Shown here piece by piece: positions 1-7,468 of a stretch of DNA of 64,000 nucleotides. The stretch lies in contig CASENC010000007.1 in assembly GCA_949289215.1 (NCBI GenBank), positions 1 through 64,000 of the forward strand, in the 5' to 3' direction. This DNA is from an uncultured Bacteroidales bacterium (GTDB lineage Bacteria; Bacteroidota; Bacteroidia; Bacteroidales; Muribaculaceae). Numbering within the stretch: position 1 is the first letter of the stretch; the number at the start of each line of letters is the position of its first letter. The notes below the pieces were generated by a model, which had not been told where the DNA came from, did no database searches, and saw only the letters and a program-made list of their open reading frames with translations. The position numbers and the translations under genes were made by a program.

Positions 1-76
1 CAACATAATCGGTAAACTCGAAATTCTCCGTAATAACTTCCGGAAATACTGTTCGTAATACTTGCCATTGTTTCAT
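1..76 (-). CDS. Transposase N-terminus, partial (ISL3/ISAon1-like)
   Basis: The first 25 codons of a minus-strand gene enter the window from its left edge, beginning MKQWQVLRTVFPEVITENFE. This resembles the short N-terminal segment of ISAon1-type (ISL3 family) transposases common in Bacteroidales, but only 25 residues are visible, so the family call is tentative. Outward of the start codon, at 118-140, is a sequence that could be the terminal repeat of the element. The adjacent tmRNA gene is a frequent insertion neighbourhood, but no target-site duplication can be checked because the rest of the element lies outside the window. Confidence 0.45.
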   Translation of the reverse strand, partial: MKQWQVLRTVFPEVITENFEFTDYV

Positions 77-117
77 GCCACAAAGATACGTCTTTTACAA
101 GATACGAGCATGAACCC

Positions 118-140
118 CAACCGGGTTTTCGGACTGACCC
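118..140. repeat. Candidate IS end
   Basis: The stretch has a core of CAACCGGGTTTTCGGA followed by CTGACCC. A near match, on the opposite strand, occurs at 27892-27915 (CAACCGAGTTTTCGGA then TGGACCC). Its position about 40 bases outside the transposase start fits a terminal inverted repeat. The opposite end of the element is not in the window, so this is inferred from the internal match only. Confidence 0.35.
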
Positions 141-179
141 CATTTTTTGGCAAATCAAAATGGATTATAATGTACTATA

Positions 180-223
180 AAAAGCACCGATTTTCGCCAA
201 ATGGCTGAAAAATCGGTGCTTTT
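180..223 (-). terminator. Rho-independent terminator of ssrA
   Basis: Arms AAAAGCACCGATTTT and AAAATCGGTGCTTTT flank a 14-base loop. The hairpin lies about 35 bases beyond the 3' end of the tmRNA, in the direction of its transcription. The A/T-rich arms make it potentially bidirectional. Confidence 0.8.
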
Positions 224-256
224 GTGTGTTTTGCAGTTTGTACAAACTGCGAGAGG

Positions 257-655
257 TGGAGCCGGAGGGAATCGAACCCTCGTCCAAACATGGAACCAAT
301 GTGCTTTCTACATGCTTATCCATGACATGATTGTCGGCCGAAAGCAAGGCTCATGGCTGCCAACTCTCGGCTTAGTCCGTTTATTTCAAAATCGCTCCCG
401 GACTTAGCGACTTCTATCCCCGATTTACGAGCACCACCATATCGATTGGCTTCGGAGAAAGAGCAACCGGGTGATGTCTTGTCCCTGCCACTGTGGCGGG
501 GATTAAGCCAACTTACTATACTTCGGTTTAGGCAGCAAGAGCGTAGTTATTTTCGCCATATAAATTTTTGATGTCGAATATATTATAGAGCTAAGGCATC
601 ATTGCTCTGCATGCTTACACACCGCCTCTACACGCTGTCAAATCCAGTCGACCCC
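257..655 (-). ncRNA. ssrA: Transfer-messenger RNA (tmRNA)
   Basis: tmRNA rescues stalled ribosomes by acting first as alanyl-tRNA and then as a template for a degradation tag. The 5' end reads GGGGTCGACTGGATTTGACA (from 655 downward) and the 3' end reads GATTCCCTCCGGCTCCA. These form the seven-pair acceptor stem with two G-U wobbles and a T arm with the GGTTCGATTCC loop. The tag frame is at 528-557: GGC GAA AAT AAC TAC GCT CTT GCT GCC TAA, giving GENNYALAA, close to the Bacteroides tag. The terminal CCA is not fully encoded. Length is about 399 nt, normal for a one-piece tmRNA. Confidence 0.96.
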
Positions 656-685
656 ATAACGTAGAGCAATGCTTAGAAATGTTTG

Positions 686-693
686 CAAAGGTA
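686..693 (-). promoter_or_regulatory. ssrA -7 promoter element
   Basis: TACCTTTG on the minus strand matches the Bacteroidetes TAnnTTTG element, about 31 bases before the mature tmRNA 5' end, leaving a short 5' leader to be processed. No good -33 TTG was found at the usual spacing. Confidence 0.55.
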
Positions 694-745
694 TAAATTA
701 CAATTTTATTTATGCCTCCATATAAAGTTAAATAAGACTAAACCA

Positions 746-1372
746 TCAAAACATATATGCCACTTGCAAGCGCCAGTACTTATTTTTTGCCTCGAAATCA
801 TCGAGTTTCAATGTGGACAAAGTTTCATTAATACCCCATGTGTAGCTTGCCGACACTTGCACCTTGCGAAAAAGTTCACATCCCAAACCCACATGGATAC
901 CCACTGCTATGCGTTTATAGCTTACAGCCGATGCCCCGTGGCTATTGTCGCCAACATGAACAGTAAACGATGGCCCCACATATGCAAGAGGCGCTATTAC
1001 ATTTTCTATGCCATTAAGGTTGGTATATTTGAATTTCAAATTGAGGGGTATATCTATTGTGTGATTGTTCAATCGCTCATTGCCAAAACCATCGTCCATC
1101 CACACCTTGCGATCACCAAAATGAACATTAGTTGTATATAACGAATATATCACCGAACCATCGACGGCAAATCCTATTCCGGGAATAATAATTTCACCCA
1201 TCAATCCTATGCCGCCGCCAAATCCGCCACCTACGCCAATAAGGTCTTGATTAAATTTAAGCGTTGAATAATTACCTACGGCAACTATGCCCCAACGCGG
1301 CTCAGCCACGGCTTTTACGGCTCCTGATAATATTATGCAGCACAATGCAAGTGCAAAAACGATTCTCTTCAT
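746..1372 (-). CDS. Outer membrane beta-barrel protein (porin family)
   Basis: This 208-residue protein has a Sec signal (MKRIVFALALCCIILSGAVKAVA) followed by alternating amphipathic strands. It ends in ...LQVAYMF, the terminal aromatic residue typical of outer-membrane barrels. The pattern fits the OMP_b-brl_2/PorT-like family of small Bacteroidetes barrels, about eight strands with no catalytic motif. It is a paralogue of the next gene upstream: both share Gly-rich openings (GIVAVGNYSTLKFNQD against GIKAGAAINDLKFNKD) and a C-terminal ELFxxVQVxASYxxGxNxTL motif. Each has its own promoter, so they are probably separate units. Substrate or partner is unknown. Confidence 0.75.
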   Translation of the reverse strand: MKRIVFALALCCIILSGAVKAVAEPRWGIVAVGNYSTLKFNQDLIGVGGGFGGGIGLMGEIIIPGIGFAVDGSVIYSLYTTNVHFGDRKVWMDDGFGNERLNNHTIDIPLNLKFKYTNLNGIENVIAPLAYVGPSFTVHVGDNSHGASAVSYKRIAVGIHVGLGCELFRKVQVSASYTWGINETLSTLKLDDFEAKNKYWRLQVAYMF

Positions 1373-1405
1373 GTGTATAAATATGTTCTTTTTTTAATTG
1401 TCGTG

Positions 1406-1436
1406 CAAAGCTACCACATTTTATTGCAAACGGCAA
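1406..1436 (-). promoter_or_regulatory. Promoter of the 208-aa barrel gene
   Basis: On the minus strand TAGCTTTG (1406-1413) matches TAnnTTTG. A TTG (1434-1436) lies 20 bases upstream, the expected Bacteroidetes spacing. The leader to the ATG at 1372 is about 27 bases. Confidence 0.65.
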
Positions 1437-1528
1437 AAAAAATCGGCATTCTCATGCATTACAAAATAAGTAACAACCGAAAATGCCGTAATATTGTGAT
1501 TATTTAATAAATTTCAATTCTTCGCAGA

Positions 1529-2164
1529 TTAAAAAAGATAGGCTGCTGTTACCGTCCAATAGCGGTTTTTCCCTTCAATTTTACTTCCTTTGTAATCTCC
1601 TATAAATTCAAGAGTATTGTTCAACCCCAGGCCGTAGCTTGCCGCAACCTGAACGTGTGAAAAAAGCTCCACTCCGAAGCCAAAATTCCAAGAAATATCA
1701 CACGATTTGTTCTTGACAAAATTGGCAGCTTCTTTTTTGCTCACAAGGAAAGCGAAACTGGGACCCGTGGTTACAAATGGCTTTACCAAACTACCAACTC
1801 CCGGCAATGATAATTTATATTTTAAATTAATCGGCACATCAATGTAATCACGTCCAAGTGCATCACGCTGTTCTTCGGTCAGTTCATTATAGCCTTCGGT
1901 ATTTTCAACATTCACGGTTCGATGAACATACATAGCCGATGCATCAAAACCCAAGCCTATTACAGGCACTGTGAATTCAAGCATTACGCCGCCGGTAAAG
2001 CCGGCACGGTTTTCCTTGCCTAAAAAGTCCTTGTTAAACTTCAAATCATTTATCGCAGCACCTGCTTTAATACCAAATTTAACTTGTGCTTCAGCCGAAA
2101 CAGGCACATACAGTACAGCGACTGCCATTAATGCCGCAAAAATCACACTTTTAATCAATCTCAT
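1529..2164 (-). CDS. Outer membrane beta-barrel protein, paralogue
   Basis: The start at 2164 (MRLIKSVIFAALMAVAVLYV) gives 211 residues with a normal signal peptide ending ...SAEAQ. The upstream in-frame ATG at 2242 would add 26 residues that bury the signal and was rejected. The mature part is a small porin-family barrel like its 208-residue neighbour, with Gly-rich strands and a terminal TAAYLF. Family members are usually structural or of unknown ligand. The pair looks like a tandem duplication that has diverged considerably in the strand loops. Confidence 0.75.
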   Translation of the reverse strand: MRLIKSVIFAALMAVAVLYVPVSAEAQVKFGIKAGAAINDLKFNKDFLGKENRAGFTGGVMLEFTVPVIGLGFDASAMYVHRTVNVENTEGYNELTEEQRDALGRDYIDVPINLKYKLSLPGVGSLVKPFVTTGPSFAFLVSKKEAANFVKNKSCDISWNFGFGVELFSHVQVAASYGLGLNNTLEFIGDYKGSKIEGKNRYWTVTAAYLF

Positions 2165-2261
2165 TTGTTTTTTATTTAGAATTGTTACACATTGGCCAAC
2201 CAACGCCCACTTACAGCTTCTAATATAGCCAAACTGTAGCATTGATGCCTCTTATCAATTA

Positions 2262-2291
2262 CAAATTTAAACAAACTTTCGCAATATGCAA
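2262..2291 (-). promoter_or_regulatory. Promoter of the 211-aa barrel gene
   Basis: TAAATTTG (2262-2269, minus strand) with TTG (2289-2291) 19 bases upstream. It predicts a leader of about 90 bases before the ATG at 2164, which supports the shorter start chosen for that gene. Confidence 0.6.
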
Positions 2292-2337
2292 ACAAATGCG
2301 CCAATTTACACAAAATAATCCCCGTGAAGCTTAAGCA

Positions 2338-3594
2338 TCAAAACGATTCGGAAAAGCCTATATACCATAATGTATCGTTATCTATAGGATTATGAGCCAC
2401 ATCGAAACGGAAATTCAGTCGGTCGCGCAGGGCAAACCTCACTCCAAGCCCGGCTTGCGGCAACAAGTGGTCATATCGCACAATATTCCTACCTATCACA
2501 CCAGTTCCCACCCATGCGGCAAACCCGAACCTGTTTAACAGCACACCCCAATCGCCATTTACTTGCAACCAATAACGATATTCCACTTGTGCCGTGAGCA
2601 TCGACTTGTCTCTATACTGATAATTATAATATCCGCGAAATATATTCACCCCACCCACAGTCGCATAACGCATAAACGGAACATGGTTGCCAAACACATT
2701 GTTACTTGTGACATTCCAAGCCAGCACCTGCTTGCGGCCACCCAATTGCACATATTGACGGTAGTCGGCAGTAATTGTCCCATACTTGGCATCGCCGCCT
2801 AAAGCAGAATTGTAAAACATTGCCTCAGCCTCGAAATACACTCCACAATAAGCATCATCGGGAACATCACGTGAATCATAACTCAAATTCACTCCTATTC
2901 CGGTACCTGTCATCGAGAAAGACGTACCCCCTCCGGCAAGTTCCACAAAGTGACGGTCGGCCGCAACAAACGTTTCCGGATTTTTCACGCTCTCATGCCA
3001 CACGTCGGCAACAACCCCGCCATAAAGCGGCCTGTTCCCAAGCCTGAATTGCACATTGGGCTTGAACATCAACATACGGCTTTCGTACGTATAATGGTCT
3101 TTCCCATATGCTTGTGAATGATTTAGCGAATACCCTACTCCGAAATAATATTCAAGCCAGTTTCTATAGGAAATCTCGGCACGCAAACGCAACGCATTAC
3201 TTGAAAAATAAAACTGCGGAGAGCTGCCAATACTATAAGAAAACGGTTTGGTAAATGCGACCGAAAAATACAACGGAACCTCACTACGGCTTAATTGCAG
3301 GCGGGTTTTGTCGGTATAAAAAGAAACAGCCCCACCTAATCCCAACGAAAAACCATATCCCGGCGTACGCTTAATCGATGGCAACAACTTAAACATCGGT
3401 TCCCGATCAAACACAGTGGTTTCCCTGAACATGAAATCACTCAAATTTCCTTGAAATTCCAACAATTTTCCCAACATCTGATTTTCATACAGCAACGTCG
3501 AATCAACAGCCGCATTACCGGCCGATTGTTGTGCAGCAACCGAGAATGCCACCTGCAGGCACAAAATATACATTAATAAAAATCGCTTCATCAT
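2338..3594 (-). CDS. Omp85/BamA-family outer membrane barrel (surface antigen domain)
   Basis: This 418-residue protein has a signal peptide (MMKRFLLMYILCLQVAFSVAAQQ). About 40 linker residues follow, then a long barrel region. The features GYGFSLGLGGAVSFYTDKT, NLSYDSRDVPDDAYCGVYFEAE and the C-terminal FRFDVAHNPIDND...IGFSESF resemble the C-terminal Bac_surface_Ag domain of Omp85 proteins. No POTRA repeats are visible, so it is a barrel-only relative rather than BamA or TamA. Cargo is unknown. The start could be either of the first two Met codons. A TATCTTTG element sits at 3611-3618 just upstream. Confidence 0.7.
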   Translation of the reverse strand: MMKRFLLMYILCLQVAFSVAAQQSAGNAAVDSTLLYENQMLGKLLEFQGNLSDFMFRETTVFDREPMFKLLPSIKRTPGYGFSLGLGGAVSFYTDKTRLQLSRSEVPLYFSVAFTKPFSYSIGSSPQFYFSSNALRLRAEISYRNWLEYYFGVGYSLNHSQAYGKDHYTYESRMLMFKPNVQFRLGNRPLYGGVVADVWHESVKNPETFVAADRHFVELAGGGTSFSMTGTGIGVNLSYDSRDVPDDAYCGVYFEAEAMFYNSALGGDAKYGTITADYRQYVQLGGRKQVLAWNVTSNNVFGNHVPFMRYATVGGVNIFRGYYNYQYRDKSMLTAQVEYRYWLQVNGDWGVLLNRFGFAAWVGTGVIGRNIVRYDHLLPQAGLGVRFALRDRLNFRFDVAHNPIDNDTLWYIGFSESF

Positions 3595-3610
3595 TCTGCA
3601 TTAGTGCTGC

Positions 3611-3618
3611 CAAAGATA
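3611..3618 (-). promoter_or_regulatory. -7 element for the Omp85-like gene
   Basis: TATCTTTG on the minus strand matches TAnnTTTG and lies 17 bases ahead of the start codon, so the leader would be very short. No clear -33 TTG was found. Confidence 0.45.
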
Positions 3619-3661
3619 CGCAAAAAACGATATACCCCGGCATTTTTGCCTTTCAAAAACT

Positions 3662-3691
3662 TTGCTTGAGTAATTAAAAATTGTAACTTTG
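3662..3691 (+). promoter_or_regulatory. Promoter of the small ORF and lysO
   Basis: TTG (3662-3664) and TAACTTTG (3684-3691) are separated by 19 bases, a near-ideal Bacteroidetes promoter. Transcription would start near 3698, about 23 bases before the small ORF at 3721 and about 230 bases before the lysO start chosen here. Confidence 0.7.
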
Positions 3692-3720
3692 CGCCCGCAA
3701 TTGGAAAAAGCATCACGACG

Positions 3721-3828
3721 ATGAGGATTTACCGTACAAATATGGCGATGTTTATTGAAGGTAAGGCAGGCGAAGTGCTTTACCGTATTGCACGTGTACA
3801 CTGGTTCAGCGGATTTTTCCAACGATGA
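3721..3828 (+). CDS. Possible 35-residue small protein or leader peptide upstream of lysO
   Basis: A complete ATG-to-TGA frame sits about 23 bases downstream of a strong promoter. It encodes a basic peptide beginning MRIYRTNMAMFIEGKAGEVL and ending ...HWFSGFFQR. I recognise no family. The stop codon overlaps an in-frame upstream ATG of the lysO reading frame (ATGA at 3825-3828), which would allow translational coupling. No strong Shine-Dalgarno is visible, which is common in Bacteroidetes. It could be a genuine small protein, a regulatory leader for the lysine exporter, or chance; the promoter placement is the main argument for translation. Confidence 0.4.
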   Translation: MRIYRTNMAMFIEGKAGEVLYRIARVHWFSGFFQR

Positions 3829-3926
3829 AGGGTCTATTGCTGCCAACGATATTCTGGCTGCATACACATTTAAGCGACCATCTCAAAGGGAAATCATTCA
3901 TTTATCCATGTCACACAATTCACGTC

Positions 3927-4223
3927 ATGATTATTTTAGTCTTAATTCTCATTGGAATTGCGGCCGGATACGCCTTACGCCGCATAAAGGTTTTAAAAAA
4001 GGTAAACCGCACCATATCTATAACCATCTGTACAATGGTGTTCCTGCTTGGAATGACCGTAGGGAACAATCACGAATTGCTTGGCAACATTGGTAATTAT
4101 GGCTGGCAAGCATTGTTGATATGTTGTGCCGGACTTATCGGCAGCATACTGTTCACCATTACAATCAATGCCATATTCTTTAAAAGCACAAGCCACGACA
4201 AGGAAGGAGGCCGCAATGAATAA
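3927..4223 (+). CDS. lysO: Lysine exporter LysO, N-terminal half (DUF340-type)
   Basis: This 98-residue membrane protein (MIILVLILIGIAAGYALRR...) has about three hydrophobic segments. It matches the N-terminal part of LysO (YbjE), the inner-membrane exporter of L-lysine and toxic analogues. In E. coli LysO is one chain of about 300 residues; here it is split in two, as in many Bacteroidales. The stop overlaps the next start by eight bases (4216-4223), so the halves are co-translated. An in-frame ATG at 3825 would add 34 residues; I chose 3927 because the chain then begins directly with a membrane segment. Confidence 0.7.
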   Translation: MIILVLILIGIAAGYALRRIKVLKKVNRTISITICTMVFLLGMTVGNNHELLGNIGNYGWQALLICCAGLIGSILFTITINAIFFKSTSHDKEGGRNE

Positions 4224-4845
4224 TTTGCTTATCCCCGGCATTTTTGCCGCAGGGTGCATTGCCGGTGTACTACTTGGCTGTGTAGATGTCACACTTCCCG
4301 ACCTTCACGGCATTTCACTATACGTATTATATGCACTGATGTTGCAAGTTGGCTTCAGCATAGGATGTAGCGACGATTGCTCGAAAATACTGCGCACCAT
4401 GCGTCCCAAGTATTTGCTTATCCCGGCGGCAACCGTTGCCGGCACACTCACATTCTCGGCAGCCGTGGGGCTTTTGCTAAGCCAATGGAGCGTGGCCGAC
4501 TGCCTTGCTGTGGGTTGCGGCATGGGATACTACTCCCTGTCGTCGATACTGATTGTGCAACTGAAAACGCCATCAATTGGTGTACAACTTGCCACCGAAT
4601 TAGGCACCATTGCCCTGCTTGCCAACATTTTCCGCGAACTATTGGCTTTGATGGGTGCACCGGTTTTTCGCCGATACTTTGGCAAACTTGCACCGATTTC
4701 AGCGGCCGGAGTGACATCGGTCGATGTTGCCCTGCCCACAATCATGCGCACCTCGGGCAGCGAAATGGTGCCCATAGCCATATTTCACGGATTGCTTATC
4801 GACATAAGCGTACCATTCTTCATCTCAATATTCTGCAACCTCTGA
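4216..4845 (+). CDS. lysO: Lysine exporter LysO, C-terminal half
   Basis: The 209-residue chain from the ATG at 4216 has several membrane segments. It carries signature features of the LysO C-terminal domain: a Gly/Tyr-rich GCGMGYYSLSSIL stretch and TELGTIALLANIFRELLAL, followed by PISAAGVTSVDVALPTIMRTSG. Known LysO exports lysine and thialysine using ion gradients. Together with the preceding 98-residue half it should form a complete transporter. The longer reading frame open from the GTG at 4126 overlaps the first half extensively and has no support as a start. Confidence 0.8.
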   Translation: MNNLLIPGIFAAGCIAGVLLGCVDVTLPDLHGISLYVLYALMLQVGFSIGCSDDCSKILRTMRPKYLLIPAATVAGTLTFSAAVGLLLSQWSVADCLAVGCGMGYYSLSSILIVQLKTPSIGVQLATELGTIALLANIFRELLALMGAPVFRRYFGKLAPISAAGVTSVDVALPTIMRTSGSEMVPIAIFHGLLIDISVPFFISIFCNL

Positions 4846-4915
4846 AACGGATTATAGAGCATATAACAGAAGACACAGCATCTCTTATCTTATCATACTA
4901 TCCTTTAATAAATAT

Positions 4916-4953
4916 GGCAACTTGTAAATTCATAAGTGAAAATATAAGTTGCC
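4916..4953. terminator. Hairpin between convergent lysO and sensor kinase
   Basis: GGCAACTT and AAGTTGCC pair around a 22-base loop between two convergent genes. The flanks are A/T-rich but lack a long T run, so terminator function is plausible and not certain. Confidence 0.4.
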
Positions 4954-5001
4954 ACAATAATATTTGCACATCACAAATACATCCTCCGACAGCCGATTGT
5001 T

Positions 5002-7029
5002 TCAGTTTTTCATCGGGGAAAAGTCGAATTTGTCGGGAATAGTAATTGTAACTGTGAATATTGCCGATTTATCATTCGCACCCGGCTTACATTTCACGTC
5101 GATGTCCATTTTGCTCACATTTCGTTCGTTAAGCAAATTTATAGTTTGGGTCACTACTTTCATGCCGGTTCCAGTACTACCCAAGGCATCAGTGCGTGGC
5201 GATGGATTACCTTCGTTCTCAACCACGATTGCCGTATAGCCATCGTGCCTATATACGGCAATGTCAAGCCATTTGCTGCCGTCAAATCCACGCAATCCAT
5301 ATTTAATCGCATTTTCCACAAAAATCTGTACCATCATCGAGGGAATTATCATTTTGCCAGTATCCACTTCAGACGAAATATGCTTAGTGTAAACAAAATC
5401 ACTACCCAGTGAAGGAGATTCAGCCGTCACATAAGTATCGACAAATTCCAATTCTTCTTGCAAAGTAACCGTGTAACGATCACACAATTGCAAGTTTGTC
5501 CTGAGCAACTTTACAAGATTTTCAATGCCGGGACTGTCGTTCTTCAACTCCCTGTTCAATACATTGAAAACAAAATGCGGAGATATGCGATTACGTATAT
5601 TCGCAAGCCGCATTGCATAAAGCGATTGACGTAAATTCATTTCAGCCAAGACTCGACGGCGGCGCTTATAGGTAGAATAACCGACAAAGCCGGAAATAAC
5701 AAGCAACGCCAACAACGCTATCAGGAATATTTGCACCTCAAGCGTACGCACCTCGGTTTCTTTCTCGGAAATCACAAGCCGCTGTTGCATAATGGTTGAA
5801 TCCTGCCTATAGCGCAATTCTATCTCGGCTATACGGTTGCGTATGCGATCATTATCAATCAACTCCTCATAATAATTGGCTCGCTCCAAGTAATGGTAGG
5901 CCTCGGCATAATTATGCAACTGCGCGTGCAGACGTTGCAGCCGCGAGTAATGCAACGACATTTCCCTCGGACCTATAATTGACGTATCCCCCGCTTCTTC
6001 AAAATAACGACGTGCTCGGCCAAGGTCGCTTTCATTTAAGGCAATGTCACCGGCAAGGCTGTATATGTAAAACCGCAACAATGCATCATTAGGCAACTGT
6101 TTGAGCCATGACATAGCTAAGTCGAGATACTTATGAGCTTCCTTTATATTGCCAAGCATAAGATTTACTTCACACATATTGGTGGCGGCAATACATCGTG
6201 CCGACGGGTGACGCAATTCCGAAGCATAAGTCGCGGCATACTCGAATTGCCGTAACGCATCATTATATCGATGGGCGAAATATAGTTGATTGCCATACGA
6301 ATTATGGTAAAAGAATTTATCATACACTTCCACGCTGTCGAGCATGGTCCCGGCCAATTTAAAATAACGTTCGGCTTCGGCATAATTGGCTATGTCGGCA
6401 TAAGTCTGCCCCAGACCTACATACACATTGAACAAATTTTCGGTCGAGCCCACCGAATCAAGCCATGACAATGCCCTGCGATAATAAAAGCTCGCACGTG
6501 CCGGCCGCCCAATTGCACGATATGCATCGGCAAGGTTAATGCACACACCGGTAAATCCCGACTTGTTACCTGTCTCCTCCATCAATTTGTATGCCCTCTC
6601 ATAACAACGACGCGCCGAATCCCGTATTCCAAGGTTGAAAAGCACATAATTACCATAATAATTCCAATAATACATTTCAAGTTCCTTCACCCCGTTGCGC
6701 AAGCAATATCTGCGGACACTTTCATATACGGCCACCCCCTTGGCACTTGAATTATTTCCATTGCACAGCACATTGGCTCGCAACAATTCAAGTTTATAAT
6801 AATCGACACTATCGGTAACTACGTTATCTTGCAAACTGTCGATAGCTGCAAGCACATAACCGGGATTAGTAAATATGGAATCACGCAATTGCCCGTATAT
6901 TGCATCACCGATAAATCCGCCATCATCAACCTGCTCAATTTTATGCGGCGCACATGACGGTATTATGGAATGAAGAATAAGTATGACAAACAGCAATGCT
7001 GAAACATACGATACATTCAACCTAAGCAT
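5002..7029 (-). CDS. TPR sensor histidine kinase (LytS/His_kinase type)
   Basis: The 675-residue protein has an N-terminal signal or lipoprotein-like segment (...ILHSIIPSCAPHK). About 350 residues of tetratricopeptide repeats follow, including ARRCYERAYKLMEETGN and AEAYHYLERANYYEELI. Then come a coiled-coil segment, one membrane helix near 435-455 (IFLIALLALLVISGFVG), and the PF06580 kinase block with its phospho-acceptor His in RISPHFVFNVLN. The ATPase N-box is VENAIKYGL and the G-box is STGTGM. The TPR part is predicted extracytoplasmic. Such kinases usually pair with a LytTR response regulator, but none is adjacent, so the partner is elsewhere. Confidence 0.82.
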   Translation of the reverse strand: MLRLNVSYVSALLFVILILHSIIPSCAPHKIEQVDDGGFIGDAIYGQLRDSIFTNPGYVLAAIDSLQDNVVTDSVDYYKLELLRANVLCNGNNSSAKGVAVYESVRRYCLRNGVKELEMYYWNYYGNYVLFNLGIRDSARRCYERAYKLMEETGNKSGFTGVCINLADAYRAIGRPARASFYYRRALSWLDSVGSTENLFNVYVGLGQTYADIANYAEAERYFKLAGTMLDSVEVYDKFFYHNSYGNQLYFAHRYNDALRQFEYAATYASELRHPSARCIAATNMCEVNLMLGNIKEAHKYLDLAMSWLKQLPNDALLRFYIYSLAGDIALNESDLGRARRYFEEAGDTSIIGPREMSLHYSRLQRLHAQLHNYAEAYHYLERANYYEELIDNDRIRNRIAEIELRYRQDSTIMQQRLVISEKETEVRTLEVQIFLIALLALLVISGFVGYSTYKRRRRVLAEMNLRQSLYAMRLANIRNRISPHFVFNVLNRELKNDSPGIENLVKLLRTNLQLCDRYTVTLQEELEFVDTYVTAESPSLGSDFVYTKHISSEVDTGKMIIPSMMVQIFVENAIKYGLRGFDGSKWLDIAVYRHDGYTAIVVENEGNPSPRTDALGSTGTGMKVVTQTINLLNERNVSKMDIDVKCKPGANDKSAIFTVTITIPDKFDFSPMKN

Positions 7030-7075
7030 AATGTGTAGTGTAAATTTTGATCAAACAACAGTAGGTTTATAATCA

Positions 7076-7106
7076 CAAAAGTAACATTTTGGCTTTAATC
7101 CTGCAA
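7076..7106 (-). promoter_or_regulatory. Promoter of the TPR sensor kinase
   Basis: TACTTTTG (7076-7083) with TTG (7104-7106) 20 bases upstream on the minus strand. The leader to the ATG at 7029 is about 40 bases. Confidence 0.6.
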
Positions 7107-7159
7107 GCACCTGCCGGCTTCCGCGCCATTAGCCAATGCCCACATTACACTAATACGTA

Positions 7160-7296
7160 ATAAAAAATAATCCCCGACATCACTGCCCGGGATCGCTTTA
7201 CCAATTAACCTTTAATACCATTAACATAAACCTAAAACATGAAACTCATGCCTCACGGCATTAAAATCACTTACCTAAAAACTTTTTACTATGAAA
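7160..7296 (-). ncRNA. Candidate small structured RNA
   Basis: The 439-base gap between the kinase and nhaD contains a free-standing transcription unit on the minus strand. A TACCTTTG element lies at 7303-7310. About 130 bases with no open frame follow. The unit ends in a GC-rich hairpin (ATCCCG near 7193 pairing with CGGGGAT near 7171) and the U-rich run TATTTTTTA. A short hairpin with GCC and GGC arms (GCCGTGAGGC) lies in the middle. It may correspond to one of the known Bacteroidales intergenic RNA motifs, but I cannot confirm a family. A pure 5' leader is unlikely because a separate promoter for the kinase lies downstream of the hairpin. Confidence 0.42.
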
Positions 7297-7302
7297 ACGA
7301 TG

Positions 7303-7310
7303 CAAAGGTA
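7303..7310 (-). promoter_or_regulatory. -7 element of the candidate RNA
   Basis: TACCTTTG on the minus strand. A second, plus-strand TACTTTTG at 7333-7340 sits back to back with it, so the spot may be a divergent promoter pair. Neither has an ideal -33 TTG. Confidence 0.45.
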
Positions 7311-7410
7311 TATATTTTTATGTTATAAAACATACTTTTGCGACAAATAATTTATATCATTGTAATTATTTAACATTTATAGGCATCATATATTCCCCAA
7401 TTCAATTAAA

Positions 7411-7444
7411 AAATGGAGTGACCTATAATATAGCCACTCCATTT
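7411..7444 (-). terminator. Terminator downstream of nhaD
   Basis: AAATGGAGTG and CACTCCATTT form a ten-pair stem with a 14-base loop, 25 bases beyond the nhaD stop codon, flanked by A/T tracts on both sides. Confidence 0.75.
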
Positions 7445-7468
7445 ATATTCAATTGATTATAACAATTA

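Noticed and set aside
201-571. Short open frames in the ssrA region
   Set aside because: They fall inside the tmRNA, whose ends, tag frame and terminator are clear.
3698-3926. Lysine riboswitch in the lysO leader
   Set aside because: The conserved L-box segments could not be found; the leader instead contains a small open frame.
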